Shown: piece after piece, positions 1 to 10,466 of the stretch
Numbering within the stretch: position 1 is the stretch's first letter
Layout: each line of letters starts with the position of its first letter
Source of the DNA: Rotaria socialis
Taxonomy: Eukaryota > Rotifera > Eurotatoria > Philodinida > Philodinidae
Length of the DNA stretch: 64,000 nt
Reading direction: 5' to 3'
Assembly (NCBI GenBank): GCA_905331475.1
Contig: CAJNYU010000703.1
Span: 1-64,000, forward strand
The notes under the pieces: generated by a model
Databases searched by the model: none
Seen by the model: only the letters and a program-made list of their open reading frames with translations
What the model was told of the DNA's origin: nothing
Made by a program: the position numbers and the translations under genes

Positions 1-381
1 TCGAAATTCGATTTGTTTGCCAAGATAACTGGATAACACTGATGTCAAAATGCACTAAATTCCGAGTTCTTGTAGTAGACTGTCTCGGAAATCCGAACAA
101 AATCGAATTCGAAAAAACGCTGCATACATTTCTAAACATAGGTTTCTTCTTTTATTTAAAAAAAAAGTAGCTCTATACGTCTTTGGCAGTTCGAAAAAAT
201 CGGTACCTTGCGAGAACCACCATTTGGGGACTAATTTGTCAATAACTCTTTAAAGCAAAAAATTGAGTTAACACAACACCCATATTGCCTAAAAATTTTA
301 GACGAATCGGTCTACGAATAACGAAAAGCGATTCCTGAGGGGGAGGGGAGATCCTTAATGATTGGATAGAACTTTTTTTAG
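1..381. other. Non-coding stretch, probably intron or intergenic
   Basis: No supported coding sequence is seen. It ends in a pyrimidine-rich tract and a TTTTTTTAG acceptor at about 372-381, leading into the repeat-protein exon that follows. It may therefore be the intron before that exon, with earlier exons outside the window. Confidence 0.4.
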
Positions 382-1001
382 GTACAGCTACTGCCAAGCC
401 TCCACCAACGTTTTATGCACAGCTCGAGTTGGCCAATAACATCAGTTCTGATGAAGAAAAGGCAAAATTGCTTCAACACTTGCTTTGCATTAATAATCTA
501 TCAGATAAGATGCTTGCCGACATTGTGGAATGCATTATAACCATATATTCTGATCAAGAAAAATATGAGTTGCTACAACTCGTTTTAAAACGCTCGTCGT
601 TGTCTAATAAACAGCTAGAAACAACTGTAGAATTAATACATGATATCAGAAGTGATAATTACAAAGCCAACAGTCTTAAAACGCTGCTCTCTCGCGAGCA
701 ATTTATCGCTCAACATTTCTCCATTATAATCGAAGCTACCGAAGAAATATATTCTGACGGAGATAAGTCTAATTTTTACAAAGACTTGATGAACAGTCGA
801 TATCTGCAACTAGTAGATTATTGTATGTTATTATATGCAATTAAAAATATTAATAATGATGCCTCCAAGAGGGAACTATTATGTAAATTAGCACCGAAGT
901 TACCCAAAACTAATCCTAAAATATCTAGAGCATATATCGATGCTGCTGACTCAATATATTCATCACAAGATAAAGCAACGGCAACCTTGGCATTCCAATA
1001 A
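382..1001 (+). CDS. C-terminal part of a bacterial-type alpha-helical repeat protein
   Basis: The reading frame is open from the splice-acceptor-like TTTTTTTAG at 381 to a TAA at 999-1001. No convincing ATG begins it, so it is probably a 3' exon or a 5'-truncated gene. The product of about 205 residues is built from roughly five repeats of 36-38 residues, each with a core like ISSDEEKAKLLQHLL, IYSDQEKYELLQLVL or IYSDGDKSNFYKDLM. Repeats with the I-x-SD-x-E/DK signature are known to me from bacterial proteins, including C-terminal regions of some M56/BlaR1-type peptidases. A bacterial origin is therefore likely, but the function is unknown. No signal peptide or membrane segment is visible. Confidence 0.5.
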
Positions 1002-1507
1002 ACACCAAAAAAGGCTTGCATTCTTATGTTCTCCAGTTAAATTCTACAATGGTTGAATCTAAACTAAGAAACATTTATGCTAAATATCATAATTTCCAAC
1101 ACATGTATTTTTGAAACCATTAATAATACTATATATTGGTTTGAGAAAGAAGCGAATAAGGAAATCTTGAATCGTATTCGATTTGGCTCATGCTGCTACA
1201 AGCAATTCTTCCTTTTTGACAGCCACGATGGGTATGAGTGTCTGCCTGAATATGCCAAGAGATTCTGAATGTGATGTTCGCATATATTCACCTTATAATT
1301 TCTCGGGAAAAATGATGGTAAACAAATTAGGGTGTGAGTTGGTGGCTGGGTGTGGGGGTGGGCGGGTGTGAGTGTGAGTAGAGAAAAACTCACACCCAAA
1401 CCCTATCTAATCACACGATAGTTAGCCGTTTGCTTCTTTTTGTCGTCTTTGCTAGAACGAAGCAGTGTTCTCTTGATCAAGAAATAAAAATGAATGTTTA
1501 CTTGATT
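1002..1507. other. Intergenic
   Basis: No supported gene. It holds one GT-rich/CA-rich telomere-like hairpin at 1327-1410, listed separately. The short open frames here have biased, repeat-driven composition and are not called. Confidence 0.5.
1327..1410. repeat. Telomere-like GT/CA inverted repeat (copy 1)
   Basis: A G/T-rich run (1331-1378, with units such as GGGTGTGGGGGTGGG) is followed after a short spacer by CTCACACCCAAACCC. TTAGGGTGTGAGTT at the left is mirrored by AACTCACACCC at the right. The units resemble the TGTGGG telomere repeat that I recall for bdelloids. Confidence 0.55.
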
Positions 1508-2125
1508 CTATTCGAAGATTTTTATTATATTCATAAACATGAACAATGTGGAAAAAATACAAAACATAAAAAGAAACGAAACTGAAATACATGCGGCATC
1601 ATTTGTCTTTGGCGTGATGCATCCGATATCTTTCCAATTAGGAAAACCAAACATATCCATACCATACTTGTTGGCAACCGCATCGGCTTCACTAGCATTA
1701 TATGGTACAGTAGTGTAAACAACACTTACTTCGTCAAAATAATGTTCAATACCTGATGGAGAGAATAAAAATTCTATGTACGCATCAGGTGAGTCCACAT
1801 TTATAAAAGACATATTAATGCCTCTCCTCCCATACACAACGGAACCAGTCGGAGCACAAAATGTTTCATTGCCGATAATGAATTGCAATTGACCCCTGAT
1901 TACACGAAAAGTTTCGTCTTCGTTATGGTGAACATGCAGCTTAGGGCCTTCGCCGATTTGAATTTTGCCTTCAATCAAAGTGAATAGATTGTTAGTTTGA
2001 TTACCACGTAGTTTGAAGGTACGCGTCGCGTTTGGGAAGTGTAACGCACGAAAGGTTTTTCCTACTCCCGGCTTAACAAATAGAGATCCATTTATGTCAA
2101 TGGGCTGTTCTTGATCGAGCGCCAT
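1508..2125 (-). CDS. Small cupin-domain protein with hydrophobic C-terminus
   Basis: Intronless ORF of 205 residues. The frame opens at a TTG, but the first ATG (2123-2125, MALDQEQP) is the likely start. A single cupin barrel is visible: motif 1 is GPKLHVHHNEDETFRVIRG, with the HxHH and E metal ligands. Motif 2 (PTGSVVYGRRGINMSFIN) lacks the histidine usually found there, with N or M in its place, so metal binding may be altered. The last 25 residues are strongly hydrophobic (SFLFMFCIFSTLFMFM) and could be a tail anchor or GPI-type signal. Cupins of this kind are mainly bacterial, so horizontal origin is inferred. The substrate is unknown. A second cupin gene lies 8.3 kb away. Confidence 0.65.
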   Translation of the reverse strand: MALDQEQPIDINGSLFVKPGVGKTFRALHFPNATRTFKLRGNQTNNLFTLIEGKIQIGEGPKLHVHHNEDETFRVIRGQLQFIIGNETFCAPTGSVVYGRRGINMSFINVDSPDAYIEFLFSPSGIEHYFDEVSVVYTTVPYNASEADAVANKYGMDMFGFPNWKDIGCITPKTNDAACISVSFLFMFCIFSTLFMFMNIIKIFE

Positions 2126-4189
2126 CACTAGATGCAAATCAAATTCAGTTTAATTTCTTTTGACATATTAGTTCGATAATGACCTACCACATGGAACGGA
2201 ATGTATAATATACACGAATGAGAAACCAACTGCAAGAATAACATGGAACATTGTGTTGAGATTTATGATATTTTTATGAATATCAATGTATAAAAAGACT
2301 CTTATTTTATAGTCTTTAAAAAAACGGAAGTGATGATCTTTTTACTTGCATCCATTGCAGTGCAGTTTATTTCGTTCTTTGGTATTCACCTATAGGGCTT
2401 CCTCAAAACGATAATAATCATGAATCATGAGTATGTTTACCTTCCTGACAAGCCGTCACCTATACGTATATGCGTAATGATTACCAAACCCTTTTTAAAA
2501 TGAATATGAAATCCTCAAAAAGGCTTCGTAAAAACAACGGATGCCTGAAAATAATCGTCATAGACTTAGAATACCTTGTCAAGTGCTTCGAAGTTCGATC
2601 TGCGGAATCTAAAAGGATTCAGAGAATTGAAACGAAATTGAAACCCTTTAGGTTCGTTACCATGTACGAAGCCCTTTTTTTAGTTCAAAAACACCCTTTT
2701 GGGTTCGGTGCCGTACCAATTTTGTTTTCAATGTAGGCGATATTCTTCTCACAAATACTTCATTTTTTGCAAATTTTCAAAACTTTCATTAAGTGCACAT
2801 CTTACATTAATACAAATCTACTTAGGGAATATGCTACTCAAAATTTATACTCATAATTAATCGTTAAACGAACAATCTTTAATCAATGGGTCAACATTCA
2901 TTGGAGTGCGTCGCGATTACTTGGCCCATAATACAACAGGCATTATTTTTGACGATTCCCTATATACTCAAACGCCTTATCGTATTCCAAAATAAACAAC
3001 TTGGAATTGAAACTGTACACGCACTATTTAGTACATTCGTTGTGATTCATTATTTTTTTTCTATAAAATGACTTGAAACATGTTGAATAAGTGTTTTGAA
3101 AAAGTGTATAAGAACAGGAAATCGCTCGCCGTTTCGAACTTCATGCTTCAGTAGGCTGTAGATGGTGTATCATGTCTCAATAGAAGAAAACATTTGACAA
3201 ATTTTCGCATGACTCCAATCAGTTCTGACTATTTTTTTCCAAACGTTTTCCAACCAAGATAGAGACTGGAGGTTTTCATCATTCGAATCGGCATGCAAAA
3301 CGGTGCCAACCAAAAACAGATAAAACTTTATAAATTTATAACGAAGATAAAAATTAAAATCCGATGAAAATCATATTCATGCAACTTTGTCTTATGATTT
3401 TCTTTTTTGCGCCCTCTTCTTTTATTTATTCTGCTTCATTTATGCATAGTCGACTGAAGAATAAATAGTACACAAAACATGACTCATTCGATGTGGCTTC
3501 GTCAAGAAAACTATATGAGTGAGAATCTGTTCCTTTTGACGAATACTCTCTGTTGTAACATAATCATTCTTTTTCGCTTATTTACACATTTTTATATGCT
3601 TGAGAGGAGTGAGACTCGTTGATGAAGCCAAATGAATGGAATATAACTATGGTTTGTTCGTTTGAATCCGCCATCTTATTCAATGTAGACATACTCTTTT
3701 TCGTTTGTCTTTCATTCACATTCCTTCACTCCAACTGTGCTGAGCACAGCCCACAACGAGGTAACATTTTGGTTTGCCTTATCTCACTGCTCGCAAATAC
3801 TTTGAATCTCGCCTCGAATTGAAAATAAAGCAGAACGACAACCTTGACTATAGCAGAAAAATGCTCCAATCATACTCGAGTCTATATGGGCAAGTAACGC
3901 TTGTACAACCTCTCTTGATTGTCCCCCGAAAGAATATATAACAAATAAAAAGATACACTCCGTGTTTTGATCATTTTTGGTTATCTGCGAGGGTACAATC
4001 GATTAGGCTGAATTATTAAGCGACGAACAAGACAAAATGTAACAAAGAACAGCATGCGTGAGTCTGATGACTGTTGAACGAACGAAATATGGTTTATGAG
4101 TATGCCGAGTAAAGATTAATCTATTCAGTCGAAATTGTCGTCGATATCAATATCAACTTGTGTATCCATGTAAAAAAATAAGGGTACAA

Positions 4190-4520
4190 ATCAGCATAGG
4201 CATGATTTCCATCGATTCGTAGCTCCAATAATCGATTAAAATCTAGCAATTATGTTTTTTTTATTAATTTTAAAATTATAATCGACTTTTTCGCGCATTT
4301 GATTCGAAATCAACGTTTTTTCATCCATTATCATCGATTTTCTTACTGCCATCTATTAAAACCGATTAAAAATTAAAATAATCGCTCAAATATGCTATTT
4401 TATTAATCAATTTTCATCAGTGACTGGTGATTTTCTTCTCGAATATAATCGATTGAATAACGATTTCAAACCATATGAATCGATTAAACTCTTAAATCGA
4501 AAAATCATTTACAATCTAGT
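4190..4520. repeat. AT-rich stretch with recurring ATCGATT-like words
   Basis: Words such as AATCGATTAAAA, ATCGATTTTC and ACCGATTAAAAATT recur at irregular spacing. A similar stretch occupies the last 290 bases of the window. It could be a decayed dispersed repeat; no ends or target duplication could be placed. Confidence 0.3.
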
Positions 4521-5023
4521 AACATTGATCATAATTTAACGGAATCATTTAGATTTTTGGCTCAATTGAAGAATTTTAGTGAATATTATCAAACTAGCAT
4601 TCACAGATGTAGAAACAGCAATATTATAGAGTCATAAACGGTAAATCCACTGATCATATTTATGGGAAGCAAATTTAACCAACGAAAGTTGTCGTTTTTT
4701 TACAAAAAATTATAATCACCTTGCAACAGTTGGTGATGACATTTAACTACTGTCATTGACTATCAGTATCTTTTAATAATGATGTCTAGTACACATGATA
4801 TTAGAAGTGACTAGTTCTAGCCAATATGTAAATGAATTTGTTGTCATTGATTCGAAGAATTTATCTTCTGGATGGCTTTCTGGTTCACTTTTATCATTAT
4901 AGAAAAGATTTTTCAATTGATTTCTAAATGCTTAAGTTGGATGCTCTACAGATCAATCGAAGTTACTATCGAAGCAAATACAAGAAAAGTATTGATTAGT
5001 TGCTTGAACATTTCAGTTCCATT

Positions 5024-5340
5024 CCTAGGTCGACTGATCCGACATCGGATCCGATAGGAACCTGGAAATCTCCTACAATCCGATACAATTCAATTGGATT
5101 CCGGGTCGAGGAATCGATGTCGGATCCTCAACGTCGGAATCCTATGAACTTTCGATGACGTACAACGGTTTTTCCTTGAAATTCATAGGAATCCGACACT
5201 GAGGATCCGACATCGGTGCCTCGACCCGGAATCCAACGACAATTCTGTAAAATCGGGCAGGATCCGATAAAATCCTACTAGATTCCAGTCGGATCGGATG
5301 GGTTCCGATAGGTGCCTACTGTCGGATTGCTCGACCTGGG
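5024..5340. mobile_element. Foldback (MITE-like) element, about 317 bp
   Basis: The ends are inverted: CCTAGGTCGACTGATCCGAC on the left and, as reverse complement, CCCAGGTCGAGCAATCCGAC on the right. Inner parts are also inverted, for example GGATTCCGGGTCGAGGAATC against CTCGACCCGGAATCC, and GTCGGAATCCTATGAA against TTCATAGGAATCCGAC. Nearly the whole element can fold into one hairpin. It is GC-richer than its surroundings and has no ORF. No target duplication was recognised. Confidence 0.7.
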
Positions 5341-5978
5341 AAGACGACAATATTAAGTATTAATTATTGGAATAAATTTTGCTTTATATTTGTTTTGTGC
5401 AAATTCCTTCGATTGTTGAATTTCCCAATTATTTTTCGACAATTGAAAATGTGGAAATGAAAATCTTTAATGTTGAATATCTTGTTCATCTAAACATTTG
5501 AATATGGAAAGCTACGTTTTCATTGCTAATTGTTCAATCAATGTTTTTTGTTCGATTAGATTCATCGTTGGTTCTTTTGACTTTAATTCAAGTATAAAAG
5601 AGACAATATTATCAAATAGATAATAAATGTCAATATATTTTTTTAAAATGAGTGCAGTTTGTCGATTAAACCGAATCTTCACATATATTTAATTCAATTT
5701 TTTGTTCTTCACCAAAAAAAACTTTAAACATACATAATAATCATCCTTTTCTTTCGAAACTTAATGCAAATCCTAGTGATTTGTCTTTCACTTTGAACAA
5801 GTACATCAGTTTTTAGGATGAAATGTTTCGTGATATCATCAAAACTGCTTGTTTCCGGTGTAACAGCTTCATGTAAAAGGTTATGTGTCAACAGAATAGT
5901 ATGATCTTATTTTGACTTTATTTCAATGCATTCCTAACCGTGATCTAGACGAACAAAAGCTTCCATTTCTTCTTTACA

Positions 5979-7523
5979 ATGGACCTGTTTGTACTGTCAA
6001 ACGAGATGGGCGACTGGATGGGGTGCAAATGATCACATTCACTGAGAAACTAACGCTTTTAAAATATGAGCTGCGGGTGGCTTACGTTGACAGACATATT
6101 CAATTTTTCAGCTTCACATTAATTGAGTGCAGAAACATGATAATACATGAAATATTTATATCAAATTTTAAGTTAATCATCAGATTTGTTAGGAAATACG
6201 TTTCCAAGATCGAGATAAGTATCGTGTTTGAAAAGTGTTAATATGTAAGATATTCGAAAATTAAGTGCGTTGATAAATCACTTAATAATCTGAAAATATA
6301 TTCTTGTATGATTGGTATTCGTGAGGCTCAATCAAGTGCGCATTCAAAGTAACATCCTTTCTAATTGTTCGCCACGATTAATATTTGAAAAGGTTGACTC
6401 ATCGATTGAAAAAATGCATTTGGTAAACATTGCGAAACATCTTCTTTATTTGACACAAATGGAATTTCACTTTCAAAATTCAACAACAAGTGAAAATGAA
6501 GCTTTGACTTCATAACAATTGCCCCGAATTACTTAAAATTATAATGCATTTGTCTTAATATGGTATATATATATATTAGATGCCCCCGATTGGATTAACA
6601 ATTAAAGATATCTAATGTTGAATTATTCTCTTCATCAAATTTAAAACAGTGACCATTGATCATTTCAACAAGAGTATATATCTCCAAGAGCTCTTTCTTT
6701 TACTGGTGAAAGAACAACCGAAGTTGTTGTTAAAAAAAAGAATAATCTAGTGCATTTCTATACGGTACAGCCTATTACATCAGAAAATTGAACATTACAT
6801 GCATATCAACCGAATAGAAATGAACTTGAACAATCGCCAATATTTTATCAACATACATTCTGTCATTCATAATCAATTATCGCCTCCGCAATCCAGAAAT
6901 CTCATAAAATCTGGATTCGTGCAAGCTAGAATACTCAACAAAACAGTAGGTGAAATCAAGAAAAGCAAAAGATGTTTGTTTTAAATTTATGATGTCTATT
7001 GTTCAGTTATTCGTTGTGAAGAAAGAACTCTTCTAACTTGAGCCTGATGCAAGAGAGAGAGATCTTTGTTATTTTCACTTGATTGAAGATCTTTATCTCC
7101 ATTTATAGTAGATGTTTTGAAATGTTATGTTCAATAGTTTATAACCTGCTTGGAAAATAAAGTCGAAGCTATTGATAAATGACGAGTTTCCATATATAAT
7201 ACTTGATATATCGTCTACTCTACACTATTCAACCTCAGTTAAAGTCATATCTAAAGCAGTCTAAATGATGTCAATAAAACTTATCTCGATGTTGGAAACG
7301 TATTTCCTAACAAATCTGATGATTAACTTAAAAATTGATATAAACATTTAATGTATTATCATGTTTCTGCACTCAATTAATGGGAAACTTAAGAATTGAA
7401 TATGTCTGTCAACGTAAGCCATCAGCAGCTCATATTTTAAAAGCGTTAGTTTCTCATTGAATGTGATCATTTGGACTCCATCAGGTCATCCATTTCGCTT
7501 GACAGTACAAGCAGACCCATTGC
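5979..7523. repeat. Large inverted repeat with about 240-bp arms
   Basis: The left arm (5979-6222) is inverted and repeated at 7280-7523. Shared stretches include AGGAAATACGTTTCCAA with its complement GGAAACGTATTTCCT, and TGTCAACGTAAGCCA with its complement. The roughly 1 kb between the arms shows weaker matching. The right arm runs into a frame (about 7440-7610) that stays open with GHPFRLTVQADPLQ near its start and ends at a TAA, while the corresponding left copy hits a stop. So at least one arm looks like decayed coding sequence of unknown family. Confidence 0.55.
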
Positions 7524-8525
7524 AAGTAGAACCACAGATGTATGAGTACATGCAAGATAACTTTAACTCTGAAAATGCTATTCGGTTTTTCGCTGAATGT
7601 GAAGTTATATAATTCATAGTTGTCTGTATTATTAGCCTACTCGTTCTAATCGCATCATGCTACGTATATCTACCTTTGTAGAGAGTGTTTTTTAAGGACA
7701 AAAAAAGACCACAGCATTTACCTCTATTTATCAACCACAAAAAGCAGCAGACGCACTATCATATCATTTCTTTTAGCAAAGGTAAGCAGATAGACATATA
7801 AAAATGCTGGACTTTGTTCGTGTAGCAACATAGATCTCAGTCAACGTTTTATAATAAAGTTCTATCTCTTTCATCTCCAGTTCTATTGTATTCTAACTTT
7901 TACCATCATCTTGAAATCAAAGGTCAAATTCATTAATTTCATATTTTATCCTTATCGACTTATAGTTTTTCTTTTACAAGTCAAAGATTTCAAAAATACT
8001 TCGTTGAACTCAGCTTAAGCCAATTTCTAGAAGTCCTCAAAGCAAAACCTCTTCGCAAGGGTATCAAATACTCGTTGACAATGAGGAAAAAACAATTCAG
8101 ATGACGATATATTTACGCAGGATATTTTTTGTATAACGAATCAATATATTTTGATGAAATAATAATTGTTTTAGTCATTAGTAAAGTGATAAAACAGAGT
8201 GCAAGAAGTTGTTCTCCAATCGATGAAGTTCTGCATAGTCTAACTGTCTTATCAGTTCATGTCGAAAATACTTGTTCAAAAAAAGTTAAAATTGAACTTT
8301 ATGAGACTATACGTTTCACTCCTGCATAATTCATTATAGACTTTATTGCCAAAGGTTACTCTGATTTAGGTTTAAAAATTAGACTCGATAATAAATTTCT
8401 TGTACTCGTATCCACTGTCATAAAAATTTCTCTGTATTGACTATACTAAAAATCGTCTCGGACAGTCAGAAAAAAAATATTCATAAGCATTGGTGAGACT
8501 CAAAAGATATGTATGCCTCATGCGA

Positions 8526-8550
8526 GATATATATATATATATATATATAG
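8526..8550. repeat. AT dinucleotide microsatellite
   Basis: About 12 uninterrupted AT units, just upstream of the P-loop ATPase gene. Confidence 0.85.
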
Positions 8551-8584
8551 CTTTTCAATATAGGAACACCTCAGTCGATCAGTG

Positions 8585-10060
8585 ATGAACCATATTTATG
8601 CAATAGGGATCAGTAGTATAATTGCAATCTTTGGAATCGCAATGTATATTAAATCTCCAACAGTAGCATGTGACTCACCTCCTGACGCGCCAAATGATTT
8701 TTATAATTATTACGGACTTCGTGGCGTACAGTACAATCCTTTACTATTCTATCGCGCGGAACAGTTGGAAAATCTAGATAATAAATGTGTGCTATTTTAT
8801 GATTACATGAGTTTGTTACCAACCAACGTTCCCATATTATCGAAATCAATGATTGTTCAAGCTCCACGTGGAGCCGGGAAGACGCATGTTCGTGAATGTA
8901 TAATATCACAGATACCGAAAGAGCGTCATATTCAATTAAAAATATATGGTAAAACTGTCGATCAGTATTTGGATAAATTTTTGAGCAACATTGATGTTAC
9001 TTCTGAGCCTCAATCTATAAAAATACAGAAATATTGGACACAACAACGTTTTCTACAATTGATTTTAACTGAATTGGTATCGAATTTCGTAAATAGTAAA
9101 TATTTGCAACTTTTGAAAGAAGAAAGAAGTCATTTCTCATTTCATACTCGCGAAGAAATTGCCACACTCTTGGCATTCTATACGACAACAGATCCGGATA
9201 CATTATGTAAAATGGTGAACATACTATTATTTGAAAAAACCGAATGTTTTGTATGGGATTGTAATATAAAATGCGACAAATTTCAATCTACCGATTTTGC
9301 TAAGGATATGTTCATTTCATTGAAAGAAAAACACAATGAAATCAAAGTGAAACGTCATACGTCGACAACTACAGATGTTGCATTAATGATTTTATTGGGT
9401 GTACACTCCAAAACCGGAGTATCACCCCTGTTATATCTCCAAAACGATTATCGGGATCAACTGACCTCGTTGATTAGTTTTTTAAATTCAATGGGAGTTT
9501 CTATTTCAGTCTTCGTGGATTCACTGGATGAAAGTATTCACTTTTTTAACTCGGAAGATACTAATTTAGTTGCATTACAAGCATTCGTTAATTCTGTAAT
9601 TGATCCAGAAACGCTGCATTTTGCATTGGGCGATTGGGGAGAATATATGCACACCCAATCGGCATTATCTTTTTATGTTTTCATACCTGAAGTGTCAGCT
9701 ACTCCAATAAATATTACATGGGCTCGTAGGGATAAAATACCGATATTTACATTAAAATGGAATGAACTCCAATTAATTAATTATGTCAATTACATATTTG
9801 GTCATCTACGAAAACAGTCAGCAGTGGCATGCAAACATTTACCAAACATATGCTCAGTATTGGCTGGACAAGAATTATGTATTAAATATATGAAAAAATT
9901 GCGTCATCCTCGTGACTTTCATATATTCTTTAATATTCTTATTGAACAGATCAACACTGTTTATTCACAACGTGACCCACCATTTATCGCTACTGAACAA
10001 GATTTAACTAATGCATTCGAAAAATTACAATATCATATTTTAAAAGAAACATTGATGTAG
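8585..10060 (+). CDS. Membrane-anchored P-loop (STAND/KAP-like) ATPase
   Basis: Intronless ORF of 491 residues. The frame has an upstream GTG, but ATG at 8585 is the natural start. Residues 4-22 form one hydrophobic segment (signal anchor). A Walker A motif is at 93-100 (APRGAGKT). A Walker B-like strand is at 308-316 (SVFVDSLDE), followed by a further strand (YVFIPEV, about 364-370) and a downstream KWNELQLINYVNYIF stretch. That last stretch and RHPRDFHIFFNIL near the C-terminus resemble the winged-helix or lid parts of bacterial STAND/ORC-like ATPases. No effector or sensor repeats are seen. Single-exon structure and bacterial-like layout suggest horizontal origin; function is unknown. AATAAATAAATATT at about 10100 could serve as poly(A) signal. 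Confidence 0.6.
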   Translation: MNHIYAIGISSIIAIFGIAMYIKSPTVACDSPPDAPNDFYNYYGLRGVQYNPLLFYRAEQLENLDNKCVLFYDYMSLLPTNVPILSKSMIVQAPRGAGKTHVRECIISQIPKERHIQLKIYGKTVDQYLDKFLSNIDVTSEPQSIKIQKYWTQQRFLQLILTELVSNFVNSKYLQLLKEERSHFSFHTREEIATLLAFYTTTDPDTLCKMVNILLFEKTECFVWDCNIKCDKFQSTDFAKDMFISLKEKHNEIKVKRHTSTTTDVALMILLGVHSKTGVSPLLYLQNDYRDQLTSLISFLNSMGVSISVFVDSLDESIHFFNSEDTNLVALQAFVNSVIDPETLHFALGDWGEYMHTQSALSFYVFIPEVSATPINITWARRDKIPIFTLKWNELQLINYVNYIFGHLRKQSAVACKHLPNICSVLAGQELCIKYMKKLRHPRDFHIFFNILIEQINTVYSQRDPPFIATEQDLTNAFEKLQYHILKETLM

Positions 10061-10466
10061 GATCAGAAAATTTTGGTTAAAACTGAAAAATATATAAAAA
10101 TAAATAAATATTCAATTTAGACGTACATGAATAACATTAGATAAGAACTGTTATCATTTAAAAATCGTGCTTACATATCCACCATCATTCTAGATTTCGC
10201 CATCCACTATCGCATTTTGTAATATAAAACTAATAAACAGAGAAGATATGCTATAAATTACGGGCTAGCTACTTAAACGAATAGATTTTCTACTGCGGAT
10301 AAATAGATCAACAGTTTGTTGAGCACTATTTGGTCGTTCAAACAAAAAAAATTCTGAACCAAGATCTTCATACTGTTATGCTTTCTTTCAGGAGCTTACT
10401 AATGTTGCTGAACACAAAACAAAATCTGTTTTCTTAATATTCAATCTAAAATACAGTGTTTCAGTT
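10061..10466. other. Intergenic between two convergent genes
   Basis: About 400 bp, AT-rich, no ORF of note. It separates the 3' ends of the plus-strand ATPase and the minus-strand VOC-cupin gene, and has poly(A)-like AATAAA words near 10100. Confidence 0.5.

Larger units (their letters stand above)
2126..8584. other. Long AT-rich intergenic region with inverted-repeat elements
   Basis: No intact gene is recognised in about 6.5 kb. The open frames here are short and without recognisable domains. It contains an ATCGATT-rich stretch near 4190-4520, a foldback element at 5024-5340, a large inverted repeat at 5979-7523 and an AT microsatellite at about 8526-8550. It reads as an accessory or repeat-rich compartment. 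Confidence 0.5.

Noticed and set aside
1196..1399. Pro/Thr/His-rich ORF on the minus strand
   Set aside because: Its content is just the translation of the CACACCC-type telomere-like repeat.
1327..1410. A true chromosome end at the GT-rich tract
   Set aside because: The tract is under 60 bp, is paired with its own complement and has ordinary sequence on both sides, so it is interstitial.
5912..6241. 109-residue plus-strand ORF
   Set aside because: It overlaps the left arm of the inverted repeat. The more plausible coding remnant is on the opposite orientation, and no family features are seen.
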